Shown here: one piece after another, positions 22,501 to 28,888 of the stretch
Numbering within the stretch: the first letter of the stretch is position 1
Layout: every line of letters begins with the position of its first letter
NCBI GenBank assembly: GCA_018136815.1
Contig: CM030932.1
Coordinates: 5,432,407-5,496,406, forward strand
Source: Isochrysis galbana
Lineage: Eukaryota; Haptophyta; Isochrysidales; Isochrysidaceae
DNA length: 64,000 nucleotides
Reading direction: 5' to 3'
Position numbers and translations under genes: made by a program
Notes under the pieces: model-generated
Seen by the model: the letters and a program-made list of their open reading frames with translations, nothing else
The model's database searches: none
What the model was told of the DNA's origin: nothing

Positions 22501-23413
22501 AGACCCGGAGACGCGCCGCCGTGCGCTCCATCTTCGGACGTACCGTATCGTGCCTCTTGCACCAACGGCGGCCTTGTTACAATGGGTGGACAACTCCATT
22601 CCGTTGATGGCATACCTGACGGGCACAAAAGGCGCACACGAGCGATATCGTCCTGGCGACTTGAAGACTGCCGATGCTAGGCGGATGATGCAAGAAGCAC
22701 ACAATCGAGAAGTCAAACAGCAGAAGGGCCTGCATCGAGCGCAAGCGTTCGAGCAGGTGATGGATCAGTTACGACCTGTTTTGCACTTTTTTTTTCTAGA
22801 ACGATGGCCACAGCCCTCTGCGTGGTTTGAGCGTCGTCTGACCTATACTCGCTCGCTCGCAGTGAGCTCTATGGCTGGCTTCATTGTCGGGCTTGGCGAC
22901 CGCCATTCCTCGAACATCTTGCTTGATAACGAGACGGCCGAGCTGATTCATATTGATTTGGGTATTGCCTTCGATCAAGGTTCTCTGCTTCGTATCCCCG
23001 AATGCGTCCCGTTTCGTCTCACAAGAGACCTAGTTGATGGACTTGGTGTCTGTGGAGTCGAAGGTCCCATGCGTGGATCGGCTGAACACACGATGCGTGT
23101 GCTACGTGCCAACGCCGAGGCGCTTCTAGCGATCTTACAATTGGTTGTCCACAACCCGCTCTACAAGTGGTCTCAAGAGGAGAAGCAAATGCAAGACCGG
23201 CAGTTAGTGGAAAATCGCTCTCGGCACGAACTCTCAGACTACACCCCTGAGGCAGAGAGGGCACTCTCTCGTGTGCAACTAAAGCTTGAAGGACGCGAGG
23301 TCGGGAGGCATGAATGCCTGAGTGTCGAGGGCCAGGTGTGGCAGCTCATCGATCAAGCCCGAGACCCTGCCAACCTTAGCCGCATGTTCGAGGGATGGGC
23401 AGCTTGGCTTTGA
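13520..23413 (+). CDS. ATM: ATM/Tel1-type phosphatidylinositol-3-kinase-related protein kinase
   Basis: One uninterrupted frame of 3297 residues encodes a large PIKK. It activates the DNA double-strand-break checkpoint by phosphorylating SQ/TQ sites in the nucleus. The N-terminus is compatible with the TAN region, a long helical solenoid follows, and a FAT region precedes the kinase. The kinase starts near residue 2948 (IQCFGSDG, then YKQLVKG). The catalytic loop GLGDRHSSNILLD lies at about 3123-3135 and the DLG metal motif in ELIHIDLGIAFDQG near 3145. The FATC tail starts at SVEGQVWQLIDQARDP and ends in FEGWAAWL. The wording of the activation segment and the FATC tail points to ATM rather than ATR, mTOR or DNA-PKcs. 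Length is close to animal ATM (about 3050). No intron is needed, unlike most genes in this window. The ATG at 13520 fits the start of the TAN region. Confidence 0.95.
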   Translation: MDDEVKALHDSLLAPRNITAFTQAVDTLKSRLSTQRFCDKLSLGSSEGESNGWTLLFKAIIVGLDQNRKFRKRATVDGLKALIDTADRRGAVLEVVAVDKFMVATAEQLTLHEVLVDTEDGDGSTILRSEIAADVAPMYLAVLSTLCGRSDYFRRSGAHHAQVVAEHLIMLCVSMTKINDELLQVDSASAAISATHADLRRYHTINTARPATAAAKLLTRLVSRFPYALNQGSLAALFRHFDHFIEWSIDPRACHRKGDGCNSQASRPVLSQPTGGHKSERLEASTSDPSVSVESTFDGNRRRDADAVQHVKALLPQLLSAINMALRRQAVDRVDFVWQQLISSDSVHVWIHDVLHNSDHLLLLHEVVQLCRMCLRLAKLRCCALPQGLLDAIMAMANREMSATTALRLVDLQEGSFIGRLLRGPLAGASAATEGWFALCALQLVADTVLLQESHVSVRGGDAAVSFPEEAPSPKRQRTQQTREHTGLRRWLMQHCFGDVDDHTLEFSSSIAPQQSPFVRSEWRSLLLLAVCLRRGLRLSASTCGSVMTRLVAVAAQCSEMQERAAAICAMLALLALIDTIADSRHSMLLHELWRSLWAMEMSAIETEVARGSKGSVGPLSDSQALVCSANEAAMHADLRREVLSSLLRHSLVHTTVTAAAATEAIAIFFRAADKALHGTVLANFGEQSEVHKLQSITMIGWISQSRQALVWNLWARHPTVLEQSPRISLALALALHQSAPAAGVPLLSSWPLSLAPCSPLVFGDGDRATRVSRVWYHWLGLRARLLLVSVGLGADVRFCSIIDAHLPCQDGPDLGSPRNRTTQDVIAPQGEDQEAEWYFERIDDLIETVHAEVSLEQNPRTSRKTCQVSRYHSRVADALAPSNSGVCFSTNAHGAISSSGLTPPSIEAEAALQQVSTHCVRSLRQDPPCLLIHMQAVCMGALVLVLSWREEVANHPAESESQQLLALTVFASTIRVLDRLSGSSDPQAVAGVPLLVRLLVACPGREVVEFVRSEVVSRVLEQIRISFSRNIVDAEADANPNDAFVDDFLDSNLADKVALEDVCCLWLKALSVLCGADNANGRVFDVSALCYESFANHGTTLSSLLHRPGLAEKLPGLCLRLVCLPHSALIAQQMELIAAMAAGDVYNLRVGQHSQCLDACEMLMHDKLAELQKAQRPSVRASKIDDVNHATKLLAGCSRVIIAALASFNACSLRFAAAAVRATVAWECLQRKGCLHYGASWQAAVQAANVQDVRPHIAREFPHLLDVQRRHNFGDSLLLQTFVLPHIFELGLSETLKIRVTESFHQPLEVHLSTIRHNVAILSRCSVARQRKVLFALCSEAIAMRPIEHVLLPVLYSSCAPAGGLHNLMELHLPWLVEQWLEDSRCMLTFPTRWLHPSSSQPLGHSIAASCPEEPRRQLREMLERYSSIVVPSIIVCAAVAGVESRARHELERASNLLQRSERQMLQECLPHIIARWLPTKFLPPNNPMSLRWLVVEALAMDHLRNGMHGSGVATIESLIRQCMDHILQGLFSLDTATWLPHTPQSKIADVLLNSLRFLADQAEQGTLPADLLFATSGRMLELLLLLHYRHTSAARYGAPCELHRHSMIVLLELITSSEEVMPPLLGRDGRSLRHLNFVAMSRMIQHTALALLPLESGGTAGTGDVTLRRCCQVLKNVLQAVLGATTDLLSVHGLHYGEHREATAQLADFQRDHCTTLITSLSRHAEFSPDAADLLDFAISKLRPEALSMLPPLPPGERFAALASKCEHSRQHTPLAAIFGAFARLSEGEAAGADLSTRLQFLISKLEVTRADKELAQALPHATRNQGRPTAFSPTTSTPDVRQLADAAVRAAQRLIVLSRSTSSADYQVLIARCLGALLRNGLPQRSMHADVPTVARTEGPIRSDVVDVVPKILLLLHGYLTDPDELAMLLAADALRQSLKSRSSELKVALNGLAREHLLVASELEAYVKALPNRNNRREYYAPPYEAAVAAMSAADPLALQSTCRSQANLALSDLNSTLPALWSVKGKTIDEWACSLAENLLRHSKHALLIHSRRLASRKPALARLCLLPAFLDLLEDKGDDDDFVASLARALSRSFDDALCTDPRPPPQERQAAELQLRLLLELRAHSMPRPTRPSWRFPSLWRTVDFSRAALAAQASGAPVTALQLLEIYAEDESELQPELILHAPGIATLLMDILSGLPAPDATLGMTALTLSHNAGTAQLLAARKDALDNLSLMDATRQVQLSHRGPTSRSSPDVENAFLSMVTTLRGMGCDHLYAAYTGRLDAKPQSLTFESLSMIEDSPAVREARAEAAWRLGLWDDETLDRSDVGNLTEDGVGLHESLYRALSSLQKGRANEASQVMKACACQLVAQLGQLGDEGGKRLEEVSSSLRLCTEVYEVASAGAQSGLTAAVATALDLTSFTSSEKISLVGEDGDQDAYTCMEPVLALHSTMLRCWTDAQSVADRAPLAHVLLQWVAYARRSNNYPMAAARLSELAGLKLSDEDRARAEWQHAQLLWEADVLSLHRDRKRAEAVAAVLLEQCKVSKPQFVHLGVDICSKLAVWKASERSISEKAFNDISKLHSHAVLMCEGLRVENPENTRSHVHHTFANFLEAQYRAILSEKNSPWEQRIEHMYTAMGTLCPSDAQTDSLLGQHDDRADAPRAILLNQLRARERWVKERGERILKLAQSAFDQHAASARLGETHNYASTFAMLSLWFAHPERLRSADETFRSIPSRQLLPLVPQLACRLGGASTPGARKLQLGLRSLLLHLGTEHVHQVLPHFLALALGDHFSPREREVIADPSQMQAALQLRDSIKQNLLRTSKASVVDDTHKLFMLYLQIAWVDVDTTREVVEKHRGRPAPLDKLMSVDLLTRYSTLSGRQLYETMQHRGEPSNAPMLTRDADTTCGHAECEVSVEGFSPPSRDGSRKRSMAEFSTAGGVNLPKIIQCFGSDGTVYKQLVKGRDDGRQDAALQEVFSLINALLHRDPETRRRALHLRTYRIVPLAPTAALLQWVDNSIPLMAYLTGTKGAHERYRPGDLKTADARRMMQEAHNREVKQQKGLHRAQAFEQVMDQLRPVLHFFFLERWPQPSAWFERRLTYTRSLAVSSMAGFIVGLGDRHSSNILLDNETAELIHIDLGIAFDQGSLLRIPECVPFRLTRDLVDGLGVCGVEGPMRGSAEHTMRVLRANAEALLAILQLVVHNPLYKWSQEEKQMQDRQLVENRSRHELSDYTPEAERALSRVQLKLEGREVGRHECLSVEGQVWQLIDQARDPANLSRMFEGWAAWL

Positions 23414-23805
23414 GCGCTTATGCATAGCGCAAGTCCCCAGACTTTACCGCGCGGCTAATTTCGTGCGGCAGTTCATTTGCTACTCTACGGTGGTTAAATA
23501 CTACTTTTAACTTCTAAGGGCGTAAAATGAACAAATCAGGGTTGAGAAAATACACCAAAGTAAAGCAGTAGAAACCCCGGAAAACACCCATCTAGCACAT
23601 ATTTGAGCTGCCCTCTGGGCCCAAGACCCGCCCCCGGGAGCCCTTACAACCACACACGAAGTGTAACCCCAAGCAACCAAAAGCCCGGCAGCAAACAAGC
23701 CTAAATGCAAGATCTCGGAGAGCCCAAATTCAAGAGGACGCCGGGCGCGATGCGAGACCATTATTGTGCATCAGCCTGGTGTCCGGCCCGCGACGCGGCT
23801 GCGGC
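23414..23805. other. Spacer downstream of ATM
   Basis: The 3' flank of ATM is A/T-rich at 23455-23545. The minus strand carries an open frame at 23507-23761 that includes hydrophobic segments. It may belong to the 5' region of the repeated element whose end lies at 23806-23856. No gene is called. Confidence 0.4.
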
Positions 23806-23856
23806 GGTGGGGAGCGGCGGCGCGCTCCATGGCAACCAACTATAAAGTTAGTTGAC
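23806..23856 (-). repeat. Copy of the LINE 5' end found at 36489-36543
   Basis: The stretch GTGGGGAGCGGCG, GCGCGCTCCATGGCAACCAA, CTATAAAGTTAGTTGACGA matches 36489-36543 with only a few substitutions. The shared block ends abruptly after a small inverted repeat (CAACTA and TAGTTG), which marks an element boundary. On the minus strand the block begins an open frame at an ATG or ACC near the boundary, as in the 36.5-kb copy. Confidence 0.7.
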
Positions 23857-24000
23857 GAATATCGAGGGGAGGGGGGAGTGCCCCTGACCCCTGGTATCAC
23901 TCGGACACCTGGCTCGTCAGGCATGGCGGGATTCCGGGACTGAAAAGTTGTGTCCAATTTACTAGTGGGGCTGGCTAGGATATAACAATAATTAGCTTAT
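23857..24000. repeat. Dispersed repeat shared with 52252-52400
   Basis: The segment from AATATCGAGGGGAGGGG through GGTATCACTCGGACACCTGG, CTCGTCAGGCATGGCGGGAT and AAAGTTGTGTCCAATT to GGCTAGGATATAACA is nearly identical to 52252-52400. The main difference is a C run expanded in the 52-kb copy. This copy starts exactly where the LINE 5'-end copy stops. Confidence 0.8.
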
Positions 24001-24227
24001 TTCATTCGCTCTCTATGGCACACGCGCCTGCAATCTCGATGCATGGATGACGATGGATGAAGAGTTGCAAAAGGTGGGTTGAGCGCATTTGCGCACACCA
24101 CAAACGCATCCACTTATCCACCCACCCAATTCATTTGCTCTCTATTGCACACGCGCTTGCAATCTCGATGCATGGATGGCGATGGATGAAGAGTTGCAAA
24201 AGGTGAGTTAATCGCATTTGCGCACAC
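24001..24227. repeat. Tandem duplication, two copies of about 98 bp, 129-bp period
   Basis: 24001-24098 and 24130-24227 both read TTCATTYGCTCTCTATKGCA, then CACGCGCYTGCAATCTCGAT, GCATGGATGRCGATGGATGA, AGAGTTGCAAAAGGTGRGTT and a GCATTTGCGCACAC end. They differ at only a few positions. No coding function is visible. Confidence 0.85.
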
Positions 24228-24791
24228 GATGCAGCTAGCAGCAGCTCGCAATGATCCCAACTTCTGCTTACATTATTACGCTAGTGTGCTTGAACTCGCA
24301 GGTGGTGTCGATAAGGCCTAGGTGCTCGTGCACACTTGGTGCCCTCAATTCGGCCAAATGGTGGAATGCCCATATCATCAAGAGCAAGCTCAATCTTACG
24401 ACACCCACGCTCTTGAACAAAGCCGGACTCACCTCGTGTTCGTCTTTTGCCAACGCGGGCAGCTGGCGATGTCTCCGCAACGCTCAGCGGCAGGGCGAGC
24501 GTGTGCAGGCTGGCGAGCCGCGCTAGCGTGTTGATCAGCGCTCCGCGACCTTCGGCCGGACTGGGAGAACGCCGCGGGGAAGATGCATTCCGCAAGCGAC
24601 TCCTTAGTAAATCCAATGGATGGTGTGATTCCAAGTGCTTCAGTGGAGCACATTCCTCGCACCTTTCACTTCTGGGCTGTTACATTCTCGAAGGAATGAT
24701 TGCAACGCCTTGTCCGAATCACAGCCGCAGCATGTTGGTGCCGAACAACGACCCTCATATGATGGCATCTCAAGCACCGTCGTTCAGAAGT
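24228..24791. other. Spacer 3' of the PHD protein gene
   Basis: No gene is called. Several minus-strand frames at 24268-24662 contain helical-looking stretches (for example LINTLARLASLHTLALPLSV at about 24460-24530). They might be a further exon of the upstream PHD gene or of another gene, but I cannot connect them by phase or motif. Confidence 0.4.
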
Positions 24792-26459
24792 TCAGTCAGG
24801 GGGGAGAATTGTCTCAATTGAGGAGGCCGTACATGTGGTCGGGTGAGGTGGTGATACCGCGTAGGAGGTGAGAGGTACATGCGGCTGTACCGACGCTGCG
24901 TGTATGGCACAAGCGGAGGGTGGCGCTGCTCCTGCCATTGCCGCTTGCACTACGGGCGTTCCTGTGGGCGCTGAGGATGCCACCACCATTGGTACCCGTA
25001 CCACGGATCCTACATTGATCAACTCGGGTGGCGGTGTGCGTGTCGTCGGTGATGAGGCTGTCGATGAGACCAGCGGCGCCGATGGAGCTGTCATCGCTGA
25101 CGCTCCTGTGACCGCTGATGATGCCTCGGCAACGGGCATCCCGGACAGCGGTTGCGCAACCACACCATCTCGACCATCTTGCAAGGGGGTTGGCGCTGGA
25201 GCACCATCACGTCGCACGCGTTTGCGCGTCACCTCGCTCGCTGTGGCGCCCTTCATGATGGCCGTGTGCATGCGCCAAGCCTCAAGAACCGACTGGGCGC
25301 GCAGCTTGCCTGGACCAGCGTACGTCTTGTAGCGCCTGCCGGTCGACGATACACGTTGCTCACACACCCACTCCGGAGGGAGATCCCCTTCCATCAAGCT
25401 CACAATTTCCTTGGAGGCCGTAAGCTTTCCTTGTGACACACTTGCAGCAGAAGGAGCCATATTCATTCTCATTTCATTGAGGCGCCCCACAATCTCCGAT
25501 TTCTCTAGAATCGGGCTCGTGTCCAACTCAACCGATTGTGCAACCTGCTGAAGCTCCTCCAGGCTCATTGTCAGCAAGATGTTGGCGGGCGGAATTGTCG
25601 GAAAGGCAGCACTAGTAGGAGCACACAACGATGCCCGTTGTGCCTCCTCAATTTTGAGGGGCTGCTTCTCTTTCCGTGAGCACTTAGGACACAGCCAATC
25701 ATCTTGCGGCACCGCGTCGAGGCCAGCGCAGCTAGGATGGTAAACAGCCGAGCACCCCTCACAGCAGATCAAGAACCCGCCCAGCCCACATTGGATGCAA
25801 AAGTCATCGTAGCCGTCATCCTGTTGCTCCGCCTTCTTTGCGAGAGACAAGACCTTATTCTCGCTCGAGTAGCGGAACTGACCGTAAAAGAAGTGCTGTA
25901 GCTGGCTGATGCTGACCGAGACCCCATTCGCGGTCAGGGAGCACTTGGCGCGATGAAAGTCCTTACGGTGAGCAATGATTGCAGCACCGAGCGCCGCAGC
26001 GCGAGTCACCTCAGCTTGTGGGATGCGCCGCAAGTCGTTGGCTTCCTGTAGCTCCCTCATGCGGCTGCTGGCTTCAGTCACATCCCCCCGAGCTCGGTAC
26101 AGCTCCTGGAGCGCGGCCTCCTGCAGCTCCACCGCTGCCCACGTCCGCAGATACATGGCATGCTCCTGGGCGAGCAATTCCTCGAGTGAGGACGATGGCT
26201 GTGTGTCGTCACTAGAGCAAGCACCCCCTTCACCGCATCCGAACCCGGCAGCAAGAATCGAGCCCGCCGCACCTTCGCACGCCCCGATCGGCGCCCAGAT
26301 CAGCATGGCTCCATCTGCGCCCGCTCCCTCTCGCTCGACTGGGTGGGCGGCCCCATCGGCCACCGGCAGGCTGTCCACTTGGTACTCTCTGCCGACACGC
26401 ACGCTGCGGATGCCGTCATCGATCGGCCTGAGCGAGGGCTTGCTGACGGGCGTCGACAT
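24792..26459 (-). CDS. ELM2-PHD-SAP-MBD chromatin-associated protein
   Basis: A single open frame of 555 residues starts at the ATG at 26459; the two codons upstream of it are not ATG. Residues 16-60 resemble an ELM2 motif (RVGREYQVDSLP). Residues 150-200 look like a SANT-type helical region (RKDFHRAKCSL, then QLQHFFYGQFRYS). Residues 219-262 are a complete PHD finger with Cys4-His-Cys3 spacing: C221, C224, C233, C236, H241, C244, C257 and C260. Residues 299-330 resemble a SAP helix pair. Residues 359-400 resemble an MBD/TAM fold (PPEWVCEQRVSSTGRRYKTY). The tail is Ala/Pro/Thr-rich. The set suggests a nuclear reader that links histone-tail recognition to a deacetylase-type complex. That role is inferred from the domains. 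A GA microsatellite lies about 190 bp upstream. Confidence 0.85.
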   Translation of the reverse strand: MSTPVSKPSLRPIDDGIRSVRVGREYQVDSLPVADGAAHPVEREGAGADGAMLIWAPIGACEGAAGSILAAGFGCGEGGACSSDDTQPSSSLEELLAQEHAMYLRTWAAVELQEAALQELYRARGDVTEASSRMRELQEANDLRRIPQAEVTRAAALGAAIIAHRKDFHRAKCSLTANGVSVSISQLQHFFYGQFRYSSENKVLSLAKKAEQQDDGYDDFCIQCGLGGFLICCEGCSAVYHPSCAGLDAVPQDDWLCPKCSRKEKQPLKIEEAQRASLCAPTSAAFPTIPPANILLTMSLEELQQVAQSVELDTSPILEKSEIVGRLNEMRMNMAPSAASVSQGKLTASKEIVSLMEGDLPPEWVCEQRVSSTGRRYKTYAGPGKLRAQSVLEAWRMHTAIMKGATASEVTRKRVRRDGAPAPTPLQDGRDGVVAQPLSGMPVAEASSAVTGASAMTAPSAPLVSSTASSPTTRTPPPELINVGSVVRVPMVVASSAPTGTPVVQAAMAGAAPPSACAIHAASVQPHVPLTSYAVSPPHPTTCTASSIETILPPD

Positions 26460-26648
26460 TCGCACCGCCTGTCTCGAGCAGGCGAGGCCGACGGCCGGGG
26501 GAAGGGAGGACGAAGAGAGAGGCTAGGGAGAGCGCGCGGCGGCGCTCGTCGGGATGCAGAGCGAGCTTCTCGGGCGAGCGAGCGAACGAGAGGGTGGGAG
26601 GGGGGGGAGGGGGGGGAGAGAGGAGGAGAGAGGGGGGAGGGGGGGAGG

Positions 26649-26649
<1 letters not shown>

Positions 26650-26721
<72 letters not shown>

Positions 26722-26761
26722 GAGAGAGAGGGAGGGAGAGGGAGAGAGAGAGAGAGAGAGC
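26650..26761. repeat. (GA)n microsatellite
   Basis: About 110 bases of GA dinucleotides with GG interruptions, in a wider purine-rich tract from about 26590. It lies in the presumed 5' flank of the PHD-protein gene and could act as a GAGA-type promoter element. That role is speculation. Open frames across it are compositional artefacts. Confidence 0.9.
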
Positions 26762-26889
26762 ACAGGCGGAGGGAGAGAAGGAGATAAACGGAGCGAGCAC
26801 GTTCTAAAACTCCTCGATCAAGGTGAGAGACATCCTCTTTTTAAAAAGCCCGACGGAGGACGTAGAGGGTTTTCTTGGCACCACGGGCC

Positions 26890-26989
26890 NNNNNNNNNNN
26901 NNNNNNNNNNNNNNNNNNNNNNNNNNNNNNNNNNNNNNNNNNNNNNNNNNNNNNNNNNNNNNNNNNNNNNNNNNNNNNNNNNNNNNNNN
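26890..26989. other. Assembly gap (100 N)
   Basis: Exactly 100 N, so a placeholder of unknown true length. It lies between the PHD-gene upstream region and a repeat-derived stretch. Confidence 0.98.
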
Positions 26990-28888
26990 GGTCATGGTAG
27001 CCCGGTCACTCACAAGGGGGGTGCGGAGGACGGAGGGCACCATCTATAATGGGCAAACGAAGGCCTAAATGAGCTACCTATAGGTTCTGGTATGCGTATG
27101 GGAGATCTGCAAAAAAAATTGGGGGTCTTCCGGCAAAATTTTCGAAAAATACCCGATTTTGAGGCCTCTGACGGCCGTGCGGAAATAATTTCAGGCCCCT
27201 CTCCGGTATTATGTTACCGATGGCCTTCATGCGCGCCTCTCGCAGCGGAACACGAAACCATGGGCATCGGCAGCTGACCCTAACCAAAGATTCTGGATCT
27301 ATACTGACGGATCGAGCATGACCACTGGCTCGACATGCGACGAGACGGAAGGGAAACGATCGGCGCCAATACCCCAAAACAGTGTATCCACTCTCTAAAT
27401 TGACCACAGACCAAAGTTGGTCCTCCATCCTTTACGAGCTTTGTTCCAACCAATTAACCAATTTGGTTAAAATGATTAGGAAGAGGTCACCCCCTTTGCA
27501 AGACCAAAACAATAAGCTAATTTTTTAGAGATATCTTGGTGCGAGCCGACGAAAGCCCTGTCGCGAGATTTTGGCGCCCTGGATCGCTCCGCCGGGCGCT
27601 CTGGTGCGCTCAAATGCCAAGCCGCGGGCATGCCGCCGTCGTCGCTGCGCTGGCGATGCTGGGCGCCGGTGGAGAGGCGGCAGGAGCGACAGAGGCTGTG
27701 GCAGTGGCAGCACAGGGTGATCGCGAGTGGTCGCGGCGCACGCGGCGGCTCGCGATCGTCCAGCTCGCGGCGCAAGCGGCTGTGCTGGCGTCCACGGCCA
27801 CCCTCGAGCCCGGGGCGGGGAGGGGGGGGGCTCGGCGCTTCCCTAGGCCATCGTCGGCGCGGACCTCGCCAGGAGAGAGAGTAAGGGAGCGCGACGGCAC
27901 TTCATCACAACTATTGATTAGCAGCAAGTTGAGCTCACGCGCGAGATGAAGATATACAATGGCGACCATAGCAGCACCACCACAATGCTGCGTAGCAGTG
28001 CGCACCGGCCGCACAACTACCCGCAGGGCCCCGCATAGCACGTGCAAGCTATAGCAATACAAACAGGTAGCGAATGCGACTAAAGAATCTAACGCCAAAC
28101 GAAAGGGCTCTAGAGCCGATCATGGCGGGTGGAGACCAGCACTAGCCTCTATCTGGGTGCGAATAATTCGTGCTGAGGAAATCGTCGACATAGTCCGCAA
28201 TAACAGCTACGCTTCCTTTGCGTTTCCGTGAGACTAAAGCATTGTATTAGCGCGGACCGCGCTCCGCACGATTCGATAATCCTAAGAGAAGAAGTTCATC
28301 AAGCTCGAGTGGTGTTTGCAGAGCCCTGCATTATTCTTCAAACGCGCTGACATCATCATCTCCAAGTCATCCTCGATGGACTTCGACCACAAGAGCCTTC
28401 TCTATGTGCGCGAGTGGCCCCGTCTAAACAGCAAGGAGCCGCCTTCGCTTCCGCGCCAGGCGCGTGCTAACGCGCGAGAACGTAGCAGCAGTACCTCCGC
28501 CCACTGCAGAATTGCCACTCCGGCGCACGAAAGTCGCGCCAATTGCGCTAGCAGTGCAGCGCGGCGGAGAACGCTTAGAATGGAACGGAAGGCCACAAGG
28601 GCAGGATCCGTCTCTGTTGCCGGCCCCTCGCGAGCCGGCTCCGCGGATGTGGCCTCCGCGGACTCGCCGCTGAGACGAGACTTGGTTGCTGCGTCTGGCC
28701 GTGCTCGACGAGGCGTGTTGGGCGGAATGGTATTTCTGCGGCCGATATACGCAGCACGAAAGCCACCTGCGCGTCGGTACGGTCGAAGTAGGGGCAAGCC
28801 CGTGAGCCGTCGTACGATTCTAGTGCCCGACCAAGGATCCTCGGTGCCCCCAAGCCCATACCCCTAGATCTCATCTACCCGTGGGTCT
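26990..28888. other. Repeat-derived or unrecognised region
   Basis: Apart from the RNase H remnant at 27270-27430 I recognise nothing. Overlapping open frames on both strands at 27536-28098 (Ala-rich) and 28316-28874 show no family motif. One plus-strand stretch near 28672-28760 (DETWLLRLAVLDEACWAEWY, then FCGRYTQHESHL) looks protein-like and may be a fragment of a transposon or a lost gene. Confidence 0.35.
27270..27430 (+). pseudogene. LINE-type RNase H fragment
   Basis: The plus strand reads NQRFWIYTDGSSMTTGST at about 27285-27340, then IPQNSVSTL. The YTDGS motif, with its first catalytic Asp, followed by a short loop is typical of the RNase H domain of non-LTR retrotransposons. The frame ends shortly afterwards, so this is a truncated piece. 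Confidence 0.6.

Noticed and set aside
26300..26807. Long open frames on both strands over the GA microsatellite
   Set aside because: Dinucleotide repeats keep frames open on both strands, and the translations are Leu/Ser or Arg/Glu runs only.
27536..28098. Overlapping Ala-rich open frames on both strands
   Set aside because: There is no start context, splice site or motif that favours one strand, and the pattern is GC-driven.
28316..28867. Plus-strand open frame of 183 codons and its minus-strand counterpart
   Set aside because: The two frames mirror each other and show no domain. Only a short stretch near 28700 in another frame looks protein-like.
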